This document shows, piece by piece, positions 1 to 5,836 of a stretch of DNA of 7,867 nucleotides; positions within the stretch are counted from its first letter, which is position 1; every line of letters starts with the position of its first letter. The position numbers and the translations under genes were made by a program. A model generated the notes under the pieces. That model had not been told where the DNA came from and made no database searches. It saw only the letters and a program-made list of their open reading frames with translations. The DNA comes from Bacillota bacterium. Lineage in GTDB: Bacteria; Bacillota; Clostridia; Oscillospirales; Ruminococcaceae. The stretch is from assembly GCA_023395435.1 (NCBI GenBank), contig JAEWZG010000018.1, positions 1 through 7,867 of the forward strand, given 5' to 3'.

Positions 1-43
1 CTTTTCGGAGTAACGTCAACACCCTGGAAAAATCAGAATTCAC
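1..43 (-). CDS. Partial 5' end of a probable HTH (XRE-like) transcriptional regulator
   Basis: Read on the minus strand, a GTG at 43-41 opens a frame that runs off the left edge, giving 14 residues (M)NSDFSRVLTLLRK. A good ribosome binding site, GAGGT (minus strand of 55-51), lies 7 nt before the GTG, which decides this start. A minus-strand promoter and leader lie just upstream (144-116 and 97-62). From memory, the pattern DFSRxLxLLRxE is a typical opening of small clostridial helix-turn-helix regulators of the XRE/Cro-CI type, but only the first helix is present here, so the family is an inference. The gene is divergent from the histidine phosphatase at 226. The alternative is that the plus-strand frame 1-63, ending in TGA, is the tail of a gene entering from the left. 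That frame has no recognisable content, and I prefer the minus-strand reading because of the RBS and promoter. Confidence 0.6.
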   Translation of the reverse strand, partial: MNSDFSRVLTLLRK

Positions 44-61
44 CTTTTGCACCTCACTTAT

Positions 62-97
62 GAAAAAATTAATCGGTTTTGTGTTTCAAAAACCGAT
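62..97 (-). terminator. Terminator-like hairpin in the leader of the minus-strand HTH gene
   Basis: On the minus strand the arms ATCGGTTTTTG (97-87) and CAAAACCGAT (81-72) pair around a 5-nt loop with one bulged base. They are followed at once by TAATTTTTTC (71-62). This is the layout of an intrinsic terminator, but it sits between the predicted promoter (144-116) and the GTG start at 43. It would act as an attenuator rather than as the end of a gene. No T-run follows the stem on the plus strand, so it is not a plus-strand terminator. Confidence 0.45.
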
Positions 98-99
98 GT

Positions 100-110
100 G
101 TACAACGTAC
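100..110. promoter_or_regulatory. Short inverted repeat at the expected minus-strand transcription start
   Basis: GTAC-AAC-GTAC reads as a small dyad (arms 100-103 and 107-110). It lies 5 to 15 nt downstream of the minus-strand -10 element, where transcription of the HTH gene should begin. It could be an operator for autoregulation, but the arms are only 4 bp, so chance is a serious alternative. Confidence 0.2.
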
Positions 111-115
111 TGTAA

Positions 116-144
116 ATTATATATCAAATCTTACATTTTGTAAA
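116..144 (-). promoter_or_regulatory. Sigma-A type promoter for the divergent HTH gene
   Basis: On the minus strand there is a -35 element TTTACA (144-139, five of six consensus bases), a 17-nt spacer and a perfect -10 TATAAT (121-116). Transcription would start near 109 and give a leader of about 65 nt before the GTG at 43. The leader contains the hairpin at 97-72. Confidence 0.6.
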
Positions 145-194
145 GTATTTCGCTCAAAAAAAGTCGATAAATGTTATCCAGTTTTTTTGTGAAA

Positions 195-200
195 TATAAT
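195..200 (+). promoter_or_regulatory. Candidate -10 element of the histidine phosphatase gene
   Basis: A perfect TATAAT lies 26 nt before the ATG at 226, and the ribosome binding site AAGGAG (214-219) follows 13 nt later. I see no good -35 hexamer at 16-18 nt upstream, so the promoter is either activator-dependent or weak. The leader would be under 20 nt. Confidence 0.4.
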
Positions 201-225
201 CAAAAGCAAGAGCAAGGAGTAAATT

Positions 226-855
226 ATGAAAGGCTATCATTTAAAAATTATACGTCATTCAATGACAGAAGCAAATACCGACGGAAGATACATTGGGGTA
301 ACAGACCTTCCACTCAGCCAAGAAGGTAAAACTGAACTATTAAACAAGATGGACAAGTTTGATTATACCTCAGTTCAAAGAGTTTATTCAAGTCCGCTTA
401 AAAGATGTATACAGACTGCAAACCTTATTTATCCTGATGTTTATGTTCGTACAGTAAATGAAATCAGAGAAATGAACTTTGGGGAATTTGAGGGCAAAAA
501 CACAGATGAGCTTGTAAATCTCCCTGAATTTAAGGAATGGCTCAAGGGTGGAATTGATAATGCTCCACCTAAAGGCGAAAGCATTGCACAGGTTATTGAA
601 AGATGTTATGAGGGCTTTGATTATATAATAAGTGATATGATGCAGGAGGGTCTGACAAATTGTGCTGTAGTTACACATGGTGGTATAATAATGAATGCGT
701 TATCCTGCTTTGGCGTCCCGAAATACAAACCAATGGATTTAACCAGCGATTTTGGCGAGGGATATGAAATTATGGCTACTGCACAGCTATGGCAGGCTTC
801 AAATGCTTTTGAACTTTTGGGGAAGTTCCCATATCTTCGTGAAGAAAATAATTAA
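226..855 (+). CDS. Histidine phosphatase family protein (phosphoglycerate mutase-like / CobC-like)
   Basis: This 209-residue protein belongs to the histidine phosphatase (branch 1) superfamily, which removes phosphate through a phosphohistidine intermediate. The expected catalytic set is visible: R10-H11 in the opening motif IIRHSMTEAN (RHS here instead of the usual RHG), R60 in SSPLKRCIQT, E82 in REMNFGEFEG and H151 in VVTHGG. H11 is the likely nucleophile. Length and the FGEFEG segment resemble bacterial alpha-ribazole phosphatase (CobC) and general phosphoglycerate mutase-like phosphatases. There are no cobalamin genes nearby, so the substrate cannot be assigned. It is cytoplasmic, with no signal peptide. 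The start is supported by AAGGAG (214-219) 6 nt before the ATG. It stands alone, divergent from the HTH gene and followed by a long repeat-filled gap with no clear terminator. Confidence 0.9.
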   Translation: MKGYHLKIIRHSMTEANTDGRYIGVTDLPLSQEGKTELLNKMDKFDYTSVQRVYSSPLKRCIQTANLIYPDVYVRTVNEIREMNFGEFEGKNTDELVNLPEFKEWLKGGIDNAPPKGESIAQVIERCYEGFDYIISDMMQEGLTNCAVVTHGGIIMNALSCFGVPKYKPMDLTSDFGEGYEIMATAQLWQASNAFELLGKFPYLREENN

Positions 856-883
856 TTATATCCTTAACAAAAATAAAGGTATA

Positions 884-976
884 TATGCGAAGGGGTTTTG
901 CCCCTGACAGACACTGAAAGAATATATACTTGTCTTCTACCCCAGTAACTTCTTTTCTCCAGTGAAAAGAAGTTAC
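884..976 (-). repeat. Repeat module A: end sequence, GC-rich stretch and long hairpin
   Basis: The left end TATGCGAAGGGGT (884-896) is the exact reverse complement of 1433-1445. A small hairpin AGGGG/CCCCT (891-905) overlaps it. After 48 nt there is a perfect 13-bp hairpin, arms GTAACTTCTTTTC (945-957) and GAAAAGAAGTTAC (964-976), with a 6-nt loop. Read on the minus strand, the order is hairpin, spacer, GC-rich stretch, ACCCCTTCGCATA. This is the same order as module B on the plus strand at 1357-1445. The hairpin has no T-run and is not a standard terminator. Such modules look like an interspersed intergenic repeat family, but I cannot confirm copies elsewhere. Confidence 0.6.
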
Positions 977-1127
977 CAAGAAACACCGCTCTACCGAGGG
1001 CTTTTGAACGACGGGCTCCAGCAAACACTATAGTTAGTTTAAACCGCACACTCTTGTTCTCATTACCTATTTATGCTTCCGTCATTTTAGCAATTTGTGA
1101 TTCTACTAATTAATAATTGTATGTAAT

Positions 1128-1439
1128 AAGGGGTTCTGGAGCGACCGCAAAGCCCCCCAGAGATAACCCAAACAATGAATTTATTAAAAGGTCGGAGCAC
1201 GAAATCAACCAACAACAAATTACAGATAGGAAAACAAAATTATTTTGGTTGATTGAGCGACCGTCACTCAAAATCGGCGTCGGAGTGCAAAAACGTCAAA
1301 TCCGAGTTGTTGAACGTCAGCGAAACGTGTCTGAGGATTTGACTTGATTTTCTTTCGTCATTTCTTGTATCAAGACAAGAAATGACATATTTAAAGTGAT
1401 ATATTTGCGGTGGCTTTGCGATCGCCCCCCGCACCCCTT
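1128..1439. repeat. Nested-palindrome element with imperfect terminal inverted repeats (MITE-like or structured RNA)
   Basis: The left end AAGGGGT (1128-1134) followed by GCGACCGCAAAGCC (1141-1154) is matched in inverted orientation on the right by GGCTTTGCGATCGC (1412-1425, 13 of 14 bases) and ACCCCTT (1433-1439). This gives terminal repeats of about 27 nt in the same order on both sides. Inside are further inverted repeats: AATCAACCAA (1203-1212) with TTGGTTGATT (1245-1254), GTCAAATCC (1295-1303) with GGATTTGAC (1335-1343), and the 12-bp hairpin at 1357-1386. No transposase is encoded. I see no obvious target-site duplication. The element could be a non-autonomous insertion or a transcribed structured RNA. 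A 76-codon frame from 1117 to 1347 crosses it, but I consider it non-coding. Confidence 0.5.
1357..1386 (+). repeat. Perfect 12-bp hairpin of repeat module B
   Basis: Arms GTCATTTCTTGT (1357-1368) and ACAAGAAATGAC (1375-1386) surround a 6-nt loop. The hairpin is followed by 46 nt that include a GC-rich stretch, then by ACCCCTTCGCATA (1433-1445). The size, loop length and distance to the shared end match module A (13-bp arms, 6-nt loop, 48 nt), although the arm sequences differ. No T-run follows, so it is not a typical terminator. Confidence 0.6.
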
Positions 1440-1468
1440 CGCATACAAAAACTTAATTTGTTTATATC

Positions 1469-1486
1469 GGGTGAATACATTCACCC
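1469..1486. promoter_or_regulatory. 18-bp near-perfect palindrome upstream of tex
   Basis: GGGTGAAT-AC-ATTCACCC has perfect 8-bp arms (1469-1476 and 1479-1486) and a 2-nt centre. It lies 35 nt before the tex start. The compact symmetry suits a dimeric regulator, but a related style of palindrome occurs as an intergenic repeat in clostridia, so it may belong to the repeat tract to its left. TATA-like bases at 1495-1504 are too close to the ribosome binding site to be a clear -10 element. Confidence 0.4.
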
Positions 1487-1521
1487 TTACTTCCTATATA
1501 AAATACGAAAGGTTGAACAAA

Positions 1522-3678
1522 ATGGACATTAACGCAAAACTTGCCTCTGAATTTTCACTGCGTCCTCAACAGGTCGAAGCAACAGTAAAGCTTATTGACG
1601 AGGGCAACACTATTCCTTTTATCGCACGATACAGAAAGGAAGTTACAGGCTCCCTTGATGACCAGCTTCTCCGTGAGCTTTATGACAGACTCACATACCT
1701 TAGAAATCTTGAAAAGAGAAAAGATGAGGTTTCTTCTTCAATCACCGAGCAAGAGAAAATGACAGATGAAATTCAGAAGTCGATTGATAATGCTGTTACT
1801 CTTGCTGAAGTTGAAGATATATATCGTCCTTATAAGCCAAAAAGAAAAACAAGGGCTTCTATTGCAAGAGAAAAAGGACTTGAGCCACTTGCTGAGTTTC
1901 TCTTCGCACAGGATATGAAGGCTGACCCTTATGCAAAAGCTGAAGAATTCATCAACGAAGAAAAGGGCGTTAATACTGCTGATGATGCTATTGCCGGCGC
2001 TTCAGATATTATTGCTGAAAATATTTCTGACGATGCTGCTTTGAGAAAAAGCTTCCGTATGCTATTCCTGCGTGACGCTATGCTTGCATCAAAAGCAACT
2101 GATGAAAATGCTGAGAGTGTTTATACAAATTATTATGATTATTCAGAACCTGTTGCAAAAATCGCAGGACACAGAGTTCTTGCTGTTGATAGAGGTGAAC
2201 GTGAGGGCTTCCTTAAAGTCAGTGTTGATGTCAAGGAAGGTGACGGCTTAAGACTTATCACAAACAAATTCCTTAAAAATCAATCCGAATGTGGAAATAT
2301 TGTAGCAAGTGCCTGCGAGGACAGCTATAAGAGATTAATTTATCCATCTATAGAACGTGAAATTAGAGCAGACCTTTCATCCAGAGCAAGTGAAGCAGCA
2401 ATAAAGGTTTTCTCATCAAATTTAAGTCAGATACTTATGCAGCCACCAGTAAAAGGCACTGTTACACTCGGACTTGACCCTGCGTATAGAACAGGTTGCA
2501 AAATTGCTGTTGTTGACGATACGGGAAAGGTTCTTGATACTACTGTTATTTATCCAACACCACCACAAAGCAAAGTTGAAGAGGCAAAAGCAAAAATAAA
2601 ATCGCTTATTTCAAAGCATAAGGTTACTACTATTGCTATTGGTAATGGTACAGCTTCACACGAGAGCGAAGTTTTCGTGGCTGATTTACTAAAAGAAATT
2701 CCTGAAAAGGTTAGCTATATGGTAGTTTCAGAAGCTGGAGCTTCTGTATATTCAGCTTCAAAGCTTGCTGCTGAAGAATTCCCTGAATTTGATGTTTCAC
2801 TAAGAAGTGCTGTTTCAATCGCAAGAAGATTACAGGACCCGCTTGCTGAACTTGTAAAGATTGACCCTAAAGCTATCGGTGTCGGACAATATCAGCACGA
2901 TATGCCAAAGGCAAGACTTGACGAGGCATTAACAGGCGTTGTTGAAGACTGCGTTAACTCTGTTGGCGTTGATCTTAATACTGCTTCACACTCTTTGCTC
3001 TCATATATTTCTGGAATTAATGCAGGTATTGCAAAGAATGTTGTTGTTTATCGTGAAGAAAACGGAATGTTCACTGATAGAAAGCAACTTTTAAAGGTTG
3101 CAAAGCTTGGCAAGAAAGCGTATGAGCAGTGTGCAGGCTTCCTTCGAATTAATAGTGGTAAGAATCCGCTTGACAATACCGCTGTTCACCCTGAAAGCTA
3201 TGAAGCAGCAAAAGGCTTGCTTGATTTATGCGATTATAAGCTTGCAGATATTAATGATGGAAAGCTTTCAGAATTATCAGAACGTGCTGAAAAAATTGGA
3301 ATGACAAAACTTGCTGATGAGCTTGGCGTTGGTATTCCTACATTAAAAGATATAATATCAGAACTCACAAAGCCAGGGCGCGACCCACGTGATGAGCTCC
3401 CTGCACCATTGCTCAGAAGTGACATTATGGATTTAAAAGATCTGAAACCTGGTATGGAGCTTATGGGTACTGTCAGAAACGTAATTGACTTCGGCGCTTT
3501 TGTTGATATTGGCGTTCATGAGGACGGACTTGTTCATATATCACAGCTCTGCGACAGATTTATAAAGCATCCTCTTGAGGTTGTTAAGGTTGGCGATATC
3601 GTAAAGGTAAGAGTGCTTGATGTCGACCTTAAAAGAAAGAGAATTGCTCTCACCATGAAATTTAATTCTACTAATTAA
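1522..3678 (+). CDS. tex: Tex family RNA-binding protein (S1 domain, YqgF/RNase H-like fold)
   Basis: Tex is a conserved cytoplasmic nucleic-acid-binding protein that affects transcription. It is related to eukaryotic Spt6. The predicted product is 718 residues, the usual size. The domains appear in the usual order. The N-terminal Tex domain opens with MDINAKLASEFSLRPQQVEA and contains TIPFIARYRKEVTG. A YqgF-like RNase H fold starts near residue 312 (GTVTLGLDPAYRTGCK) and includes AIGNGTASHESE. A helix-hairpin-helix region lies around 500-570 (FTDRKQLLKVAKLGKKAYEQ). A C-terminal S1 domain spans about 643-715 (KPGMELMGTVRNVIDFGAFVDIG). The frame is open upstream to 1396, but I choose the ATG at 1522: GAAAGG (1507-1512) precedes it, Tex homology begins there, and the upstream 42 codons run through the repeat. 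The isochorismatase gene follows after 24 nt, probably in one operon. Confidence 0.96.
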   Translation: MDINAKLASEFSLRPQQVEATVKLIDEGNTIPFIARYRKEVTGSLDDQLLRELYDRLTYLRNLEKRKDEVSSSITEQEKMTDEIQKSIDNAVTLAEVEDIYRPYKPKRKTRASIAREKGLEPLAEFLFAQDMKADPYAKAEEFINEEKGVNTADDAIAGASDIIAENISDDAALRKSFRMLFLRDAMLASKATDENAESVYTNYYDYSEPVAKIAGHRVLAVDRGEREGFLKVSVDVKEGDGLRLITNKFLKNQSECGNIVASACEDSYKRLIYPSIEREIRADLSSRASEAAIKVFSSNLSQILMQPPVKGTVTLGLDPAYRTGCKIAVVDDTGKVLDTTVIYPTPPQSKVEEAKAKIKSLISKHKVTTIAIGNGTASHESEVFVADLLKEIPEKVSYMVVSEAGASVYSASKLAAEEFPEFDVSLRSAVSIARRLQDPLAELVKIDPKAIGVGQYQHDMPKARLDEALTGVVEDCVNSVGVDLNTASHSLLSYISGINAGIAKNVVVYREENGMFTDRKQLLKVAKLGKKAYEQCAGFLRINSGKNPLDNTAVHPESYEAAKGLLDLCDYKLADINDGKLSELSERAEKIGMTKLADELGVGIPTLKDIISELTKPGRDPRDELPAPLLRSDIMDLKDLKPGMELMGTVRNVIDFGAFVDIGVHEDGLVHISQLCDRFIKHPLEVVKVGDIVKVRVLDVDLKRKRIALTMKFNSTN

Positions 3679-3702
3679 AAATAACATATTAGGAGTGACA
3701 TT

Positions 3703-4263
3703 ATGAAAACAGCATTGATAATTATTGATATCCAAAACGATTACTTTGAAGGTGGGAAGAACGAACTATTCCACCCTGTTGAAGCTGCTCAAAACGCTGA
3801 AAAAGTGTTAAAAGTATTTAGAGAGAAAAAACTCCCTGTTTTTCATGTTCAGCACATTATGGAGTTTAAGGATGCTCCATTCTTTGAAATAGGCACAAAA
3901 GGGGCAGAAATCTTTGACATTGTAAAGCCAATTAACTCTCCTTATGAAACTCTTATTGTAAAACATAAGCCTAATTCTTTCCTTAATACTATATTAAAGG
4001 AAAAACTGGATAAGATGGGTATAAAAGATGTTGTTATCTGCGGAATGATGACACATATGTGTGTGGATACTACTGTAAGAGCGTGTGCTGATTTTGGAAT
4101 AAGTGTTACACTTATATCTGATGCCTGTACCACGAAAAATCTTGAATACAACGGCAATGTTATCCCAGCACAGATTGTCAACGAAACTTATATGGCTTCA
4201 CTATCGGGAACGTTTGCGGGTATTATATCTGCTGATGATTTTATTAAATCATTTGATAAGTAG
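3703..4263 (+). CDS. Isochorismatase-family cysteine hydrolase
   Basis: This 186-residue cytoplasmic protein has the isochorismatase-like alpha/beta fold, a family that hydrolyses amides such as nicotinamide and carbamoyl groups, as well as isochorismate. The catalytic triad is visible: D9 in TALIIIDIQNDYFEGG, K87 in TLIVKHKPNSF and C120 in VICGMMTHMCVDTTVRA. The following SVTLISDACTT is also typical. It is close in size to nicotinamidases, but the metal-binding Asp-His-His set of PncA is not evident, so I do not call a substrate. The start is supported by AGGAG (3691-3695), 7 nt before the ATG. It lies 24 nt after tex and 26 nt before the pseudouridine synthase gene, both on the same strand, which suggests co-transcription without implying a shared pathway. 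Confidence 0.92.
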   Translation: MKTALIIIDIQNDYFEGGKNELFHPVEAAQNAEKVLKVFREKKLPVFHVQHIMEFKDAPFFEIGTKGAEIFDIVKPINSPYETLIVKHKPNSFLNTILKEKLDKMGIKDVVICGMMTHMCVDTTVRACADFGISVTLISDACTTKNLEYNGNVIPAQIVNETYMASLSGTFAGIISADDFIKSFDK

Positions 4264-4289
4264 TAAAATTTTTTTATTGAGGTATATTT

Positions 4290-5138
4290 TTGAGAAAAAT
4301 AAAATTTATTGTTACACCAGAACAGGACGGCAAAACCGTCCTCAATATTCTGACTTTATCTGGGACAAGCAAGCGTCTTATAACAAAATTAAAACAAATT
4401 GAAAATGGCATTACAAATAATGGTATTCACGTAAGGACAATTGACACTGTTAAGACTGGTGATGTTATCGAAATTTTACTTTATGATGAAAAAGTTCTTG
4501 AAGAAAATTCCGAGTTAAATGTTCCTATTATATATGAGGACAATGATGTAATAGTTTTTGACAAGCCTGCTTTTATGCCTGTTCACCCATCACACAAGCA
4601 TTTAAACGATACCTTAGGGAATTATTTTGCTTTTTGTTGCAATGGGCTTACCTATCGTCCTATAAACAGGCTTGACAGGGACACCTCAGGATTATGTGCT
4701 GTTGCTAAAAACAGCTTTTCAGCAGTTAAACTCCAAAAAAGTATTAAGAAAGTGTATTATGCTGTTGCCTGTGGGAAAATTACAGGGAGTGGCACAATTG
4801 ACAAGCCAATAGCAAGAATGGATAACTCAATTATTACCCGTTGTGTTTCAGAAGATGGACAAAAAGCTGTTACGCATTATGAGATGCTGAAATCCAATGA
4901 TAAATATACTTTATTAAAAATAAAGCTTGAAACTGGACGGACACATCAGATACGAGTTCATTTTTCATATATCGGGCACCCTCTTGCAGGGGATAATATG
5001 TATGGCGGTAATATGATTGACCTAAACAGACAGGCTCTTCATTGCGGTGAATTATTATTTACACATCCTATTACTGACGAAAAAATTCACCTTATCTCAA
5101 AGCTGCCGCAAGATATCCAATGTCTTTTTTCTGAATAG
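4290..5138 (+). CDS. RluA-family pseudouridine synthase
   Basis: This 282-residue protein should convert uridine to pseudouridine in rRNA or tRNA. The N-terminal part (about 16-65, with TSKRLITKLKQI and KTGDVIEILL) resembles the S4-like RNA-binding region. The catalytic domain follows, with IIYEDNDVIVFDKP at 80-93. Motif II is NRLDRDTSGL with catalytic D129, and motif III is GRTHQIRVHFSYIGHPLAGD at 216-235. The usual HRLD reads NRLD here, a variant I believe is seen in some Firmicute members. The exact target (RluA, RluC, RluD or other) cannot be read from sequence. The start is TTG at 4290, with GAGG (4279-4282) 7 nt upstream and no nearby in-frame ATG that keeps the N-terminal domain. It is the third gene of the tex run. 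No clear terminator follows. Confidence 0.93.
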   Translation: MRKIKFIVTPEQDGKTVLNILTLSGTSKRLITKLKQIENGITNNGIHVRTIDTVKTGDVIEILLYDEKVLEENSELNVPIIYEDNDVIVFDKPAFMPVHPSHKHLNDTLGNYFAFCCNGLTYRPINRLDRDTSGLCAVAKNSFSAVKLQKSIKKVYYAVACGKITGSGTIDKPIARMDNSIITRCVSEDGQKAVTHYEMLKSNDKYTLLKIKLETGRTHQIRVHFSYIGHPLAGDNMYGGNMIDLNRQALHCGELLFTHPITDEKIHLISKLPQDIQCLFSE

Positions 5139-5208
5139 TTCAATATATATATTACTAATTATAAGATGTTTGTACTATTTATTATATGTATAGACAAAAA
5201 AGTTACTA

Positions 5209-5225
5209 TGTAACCATTTTGTAAC
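5209..5225 (+). promoter_or_regulatory. Candidate WalR (YycF) box upstream of luxS
   Basis: TGTAAC-CATTT-TGTAAC is a perfect match to the WalR pattern TGTWAH-N5-TGTWAH and ends 21 nt before the luxS ATG. A GTTAC at 5202-5206 adds an inverted partner to the first half-site. I could not place a convincing -35/-10 pair in 5139-5246, so whether the box sits upstream or downstream of the transcription start is unknown. That the organism has WalR is inferred. Confidence 0.4.
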
Positions 5226-5246
5226 CAAATTCTAAGGAGAAAAATT

Positions 5247-5720
5247 ATGAATAAAATTGCGAGTTTTCAGGTTGACCACAGAAAGTTCGGAGTAGGAATG
5301 TACGTATCAAGAATTGACGGAGATATTATTACTTATGACATCAGAATGGTAAAACCAAACGGGGGAAAATATATTTCCTCGTCATCTCTACACACCATAG
5401 AGCACCTATTTGCGACGTTTGCACGCAACAGTGAACTATCGGACAAAGTTATTTATGTCGGACCTATGGGATGCAGAACAGGCTTTTATCTTCTTGTCAG
5501 GGATATGAATAAGTCAGCTGCTATTGAACTGACACGTCAGGCAATGGAGTTTATTTATAACTTTGAGGGGGATATCCCTGGTTATAGTGAGATTGAATGT
5601 GGTAACTATCTTGAGCATGATCTTGAGTCTGCAAAACAGGATATAGTACCAATTTTGAATATACTAAAATCTTACAAGGAAGAAATGCTCAATTATTCAT
5701 GGCACTTTGCACAAAACTAA
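5247..5720 (+). CDS. luxS: S-ribosylhomocysteine lyase LuxS
   Basis: LuxS cleaves S-ribosylhomocysteine to homocysteine and DPD, the precursor of autoinducer-2, in the activated methyl cycle. The enzyme is cytoplasmic, dimeric and metal-dependent. The 157-residue length is the family norm. The metal ligands are H49 and H53 in LHTIEHLFATF and C118 in GYSEIECGNYLEHDLE. E52 is the catalytic acid/base and C76 in PMGCRTGFYLLV is the second catalytic residue. R33 in YDIRMVKPN and the opening SFQVDHRK are also typical. AAGGAG (5234-5239) stands 7 nt before the ATG. It is set apart from the tex run by 108 nt and carries its own candidate WalR box. No pfs or methyl-cycle genes are adjacent, and no terminator is visible before the next gene. 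Confidence 0.97.
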   Translation: MNKIASFQVDHRKFGVGMYVSRIDGDIITYDIRMVKPNGGKYISSSSLHTIEHLFATFARNSELSDKVIYVGPMGCRTGFYLLVRDMNKSAAIELTRQAMEFIYNFEGDIPGYSEIECGNYLEHDLESAKQDIVPILNILKSYKEEMLNYSWHFAQN

Positions 5721-5783
5721 TGTGCAAATGTTGTAAATACATATAAAATTTTACGTAATTGCCTTTTCACACCCCTAAAAGGG

Positions 5784-5811
5784 TTGCATTAAACCTGATA
5801 TTTGTTATAAT
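5784..5811 (+). promoter_or_regulatory. Extended -10 promoter of the M23 hydrolase gene
   Basis: A perfect TATAAT (5806-5811) is preceded by TG-N (5803-5805), an extended -10. A poor -35 TTGCAT (5784-5789) lies at 16 nt. Transcription should start near 5818, leaving a leader of about 40 nt before the ATG at 5858. The weak -35 is compensated by the TG motif. The TGTAAC half-site at 5811-5816 overlaps the last -10 base. Confidence 0.55.
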
Positions 5812-5819
5812 GTAACTGT

Positions 5820-5836
5820 TGTTACTAATTTGTAAT
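5820..5836 (+). promoter_or_regulatory. Candidate WalR (YycF) box at the start of the M23 hydrolase transcript
   Basis: TGTTAC-TAATT-TGTAAT matches TGTWAH-N5-TGTWAH perfectly. Further single half-sites lie at 5811-5816 (TGTAAC) and 5851-5856 (TGTAAT). The box lies just downstream of the predicted -10, over the transcription start, so bound protein would be expected to repress. WalR is known in Bacillus and Staphylococcus to control peptidoglycan hydrolases, which fits the gene that follows. Confidence 0.45.

Larger units (their letters stand above)
856..1521. other. Gene-free, repeat-rich gap of about 666 nt
   Basis: No convincing gene lies between the histidine phosphatase and tex. The gap has GC-rich patches unlike its surroundings and several perfect or near-perfect inverted repeats, listed separately: the module at 884-976, the element at 1128-1439 with its hairpin at 1357-1386, and the palindrome at 1469-1486. 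I recognise nothing in 1026-1127. Short frames on both strands are open across parts of it, but they lack family resemblance and follow the repeats. Promoter elements for tex must lie in the right part, but I cannot place them with confidence. Confidence 0.6.

Noticed and set aside
1..63. Plus-strand frame ending in TGA at 61-63, as the tail of an upstream gene
   Set aside because: The 20 residues show no recognisable motif, and the opposite strand here has a start codon, ribosome binding site and promoter in correct order.
388..678. Minus-strand frame of 96 codons inside the histidine phosphatase gene
   Set aside because: It is antisense to a gene with all family motifs, with no ribosome binding site or family resemblance.
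776..1049. Two overlapping minus-strand frames of 82 and 61 codons
   Set aside because: They overlap the end of the histidine phosphatase gene and read through repeat module A. The open frame follows from the hairpin and GC-rich repeat, not from a gene.
1117..1347. Plus-strand frame of 76 codons inside the repeat region
   Set aside because: It lies across inverted repeats, begins before the element boundary, has no clear ribosome binding site and resembles no known family. The sequence is better explained by the palindromic element.
1357..1386. Hairpin as a rho-independent terminator
   Set aside because: The stem is strong, but the bases after it are ATATTTAAAG on the plus strand, with no T-run, and no gene ends nearby.
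1396..1521. In-frame upstream extension of tex by 42 codons
   Set aside because: The extension translates the repeat and palindrome, lacks Tex homology, and the ATG at 1522 has its own ribosome binding site.
3942..4402. Minus-strand frame at 3942-4181 and plus-strand frame at 4103-4402 overlapping the isochorismatase gene
   Set aside because: Both are out of frame with intact, motif-bearing genes and have no recognisable product. The plus-strand one only bridges two adjacent genes.
5771..5784. Possible terminator after luxS (ACCC and GGGT arms)
   Set aside because: The stem is only 4 bp, there is no T-run after it, and it overlaps the -35 region of the next promoter.
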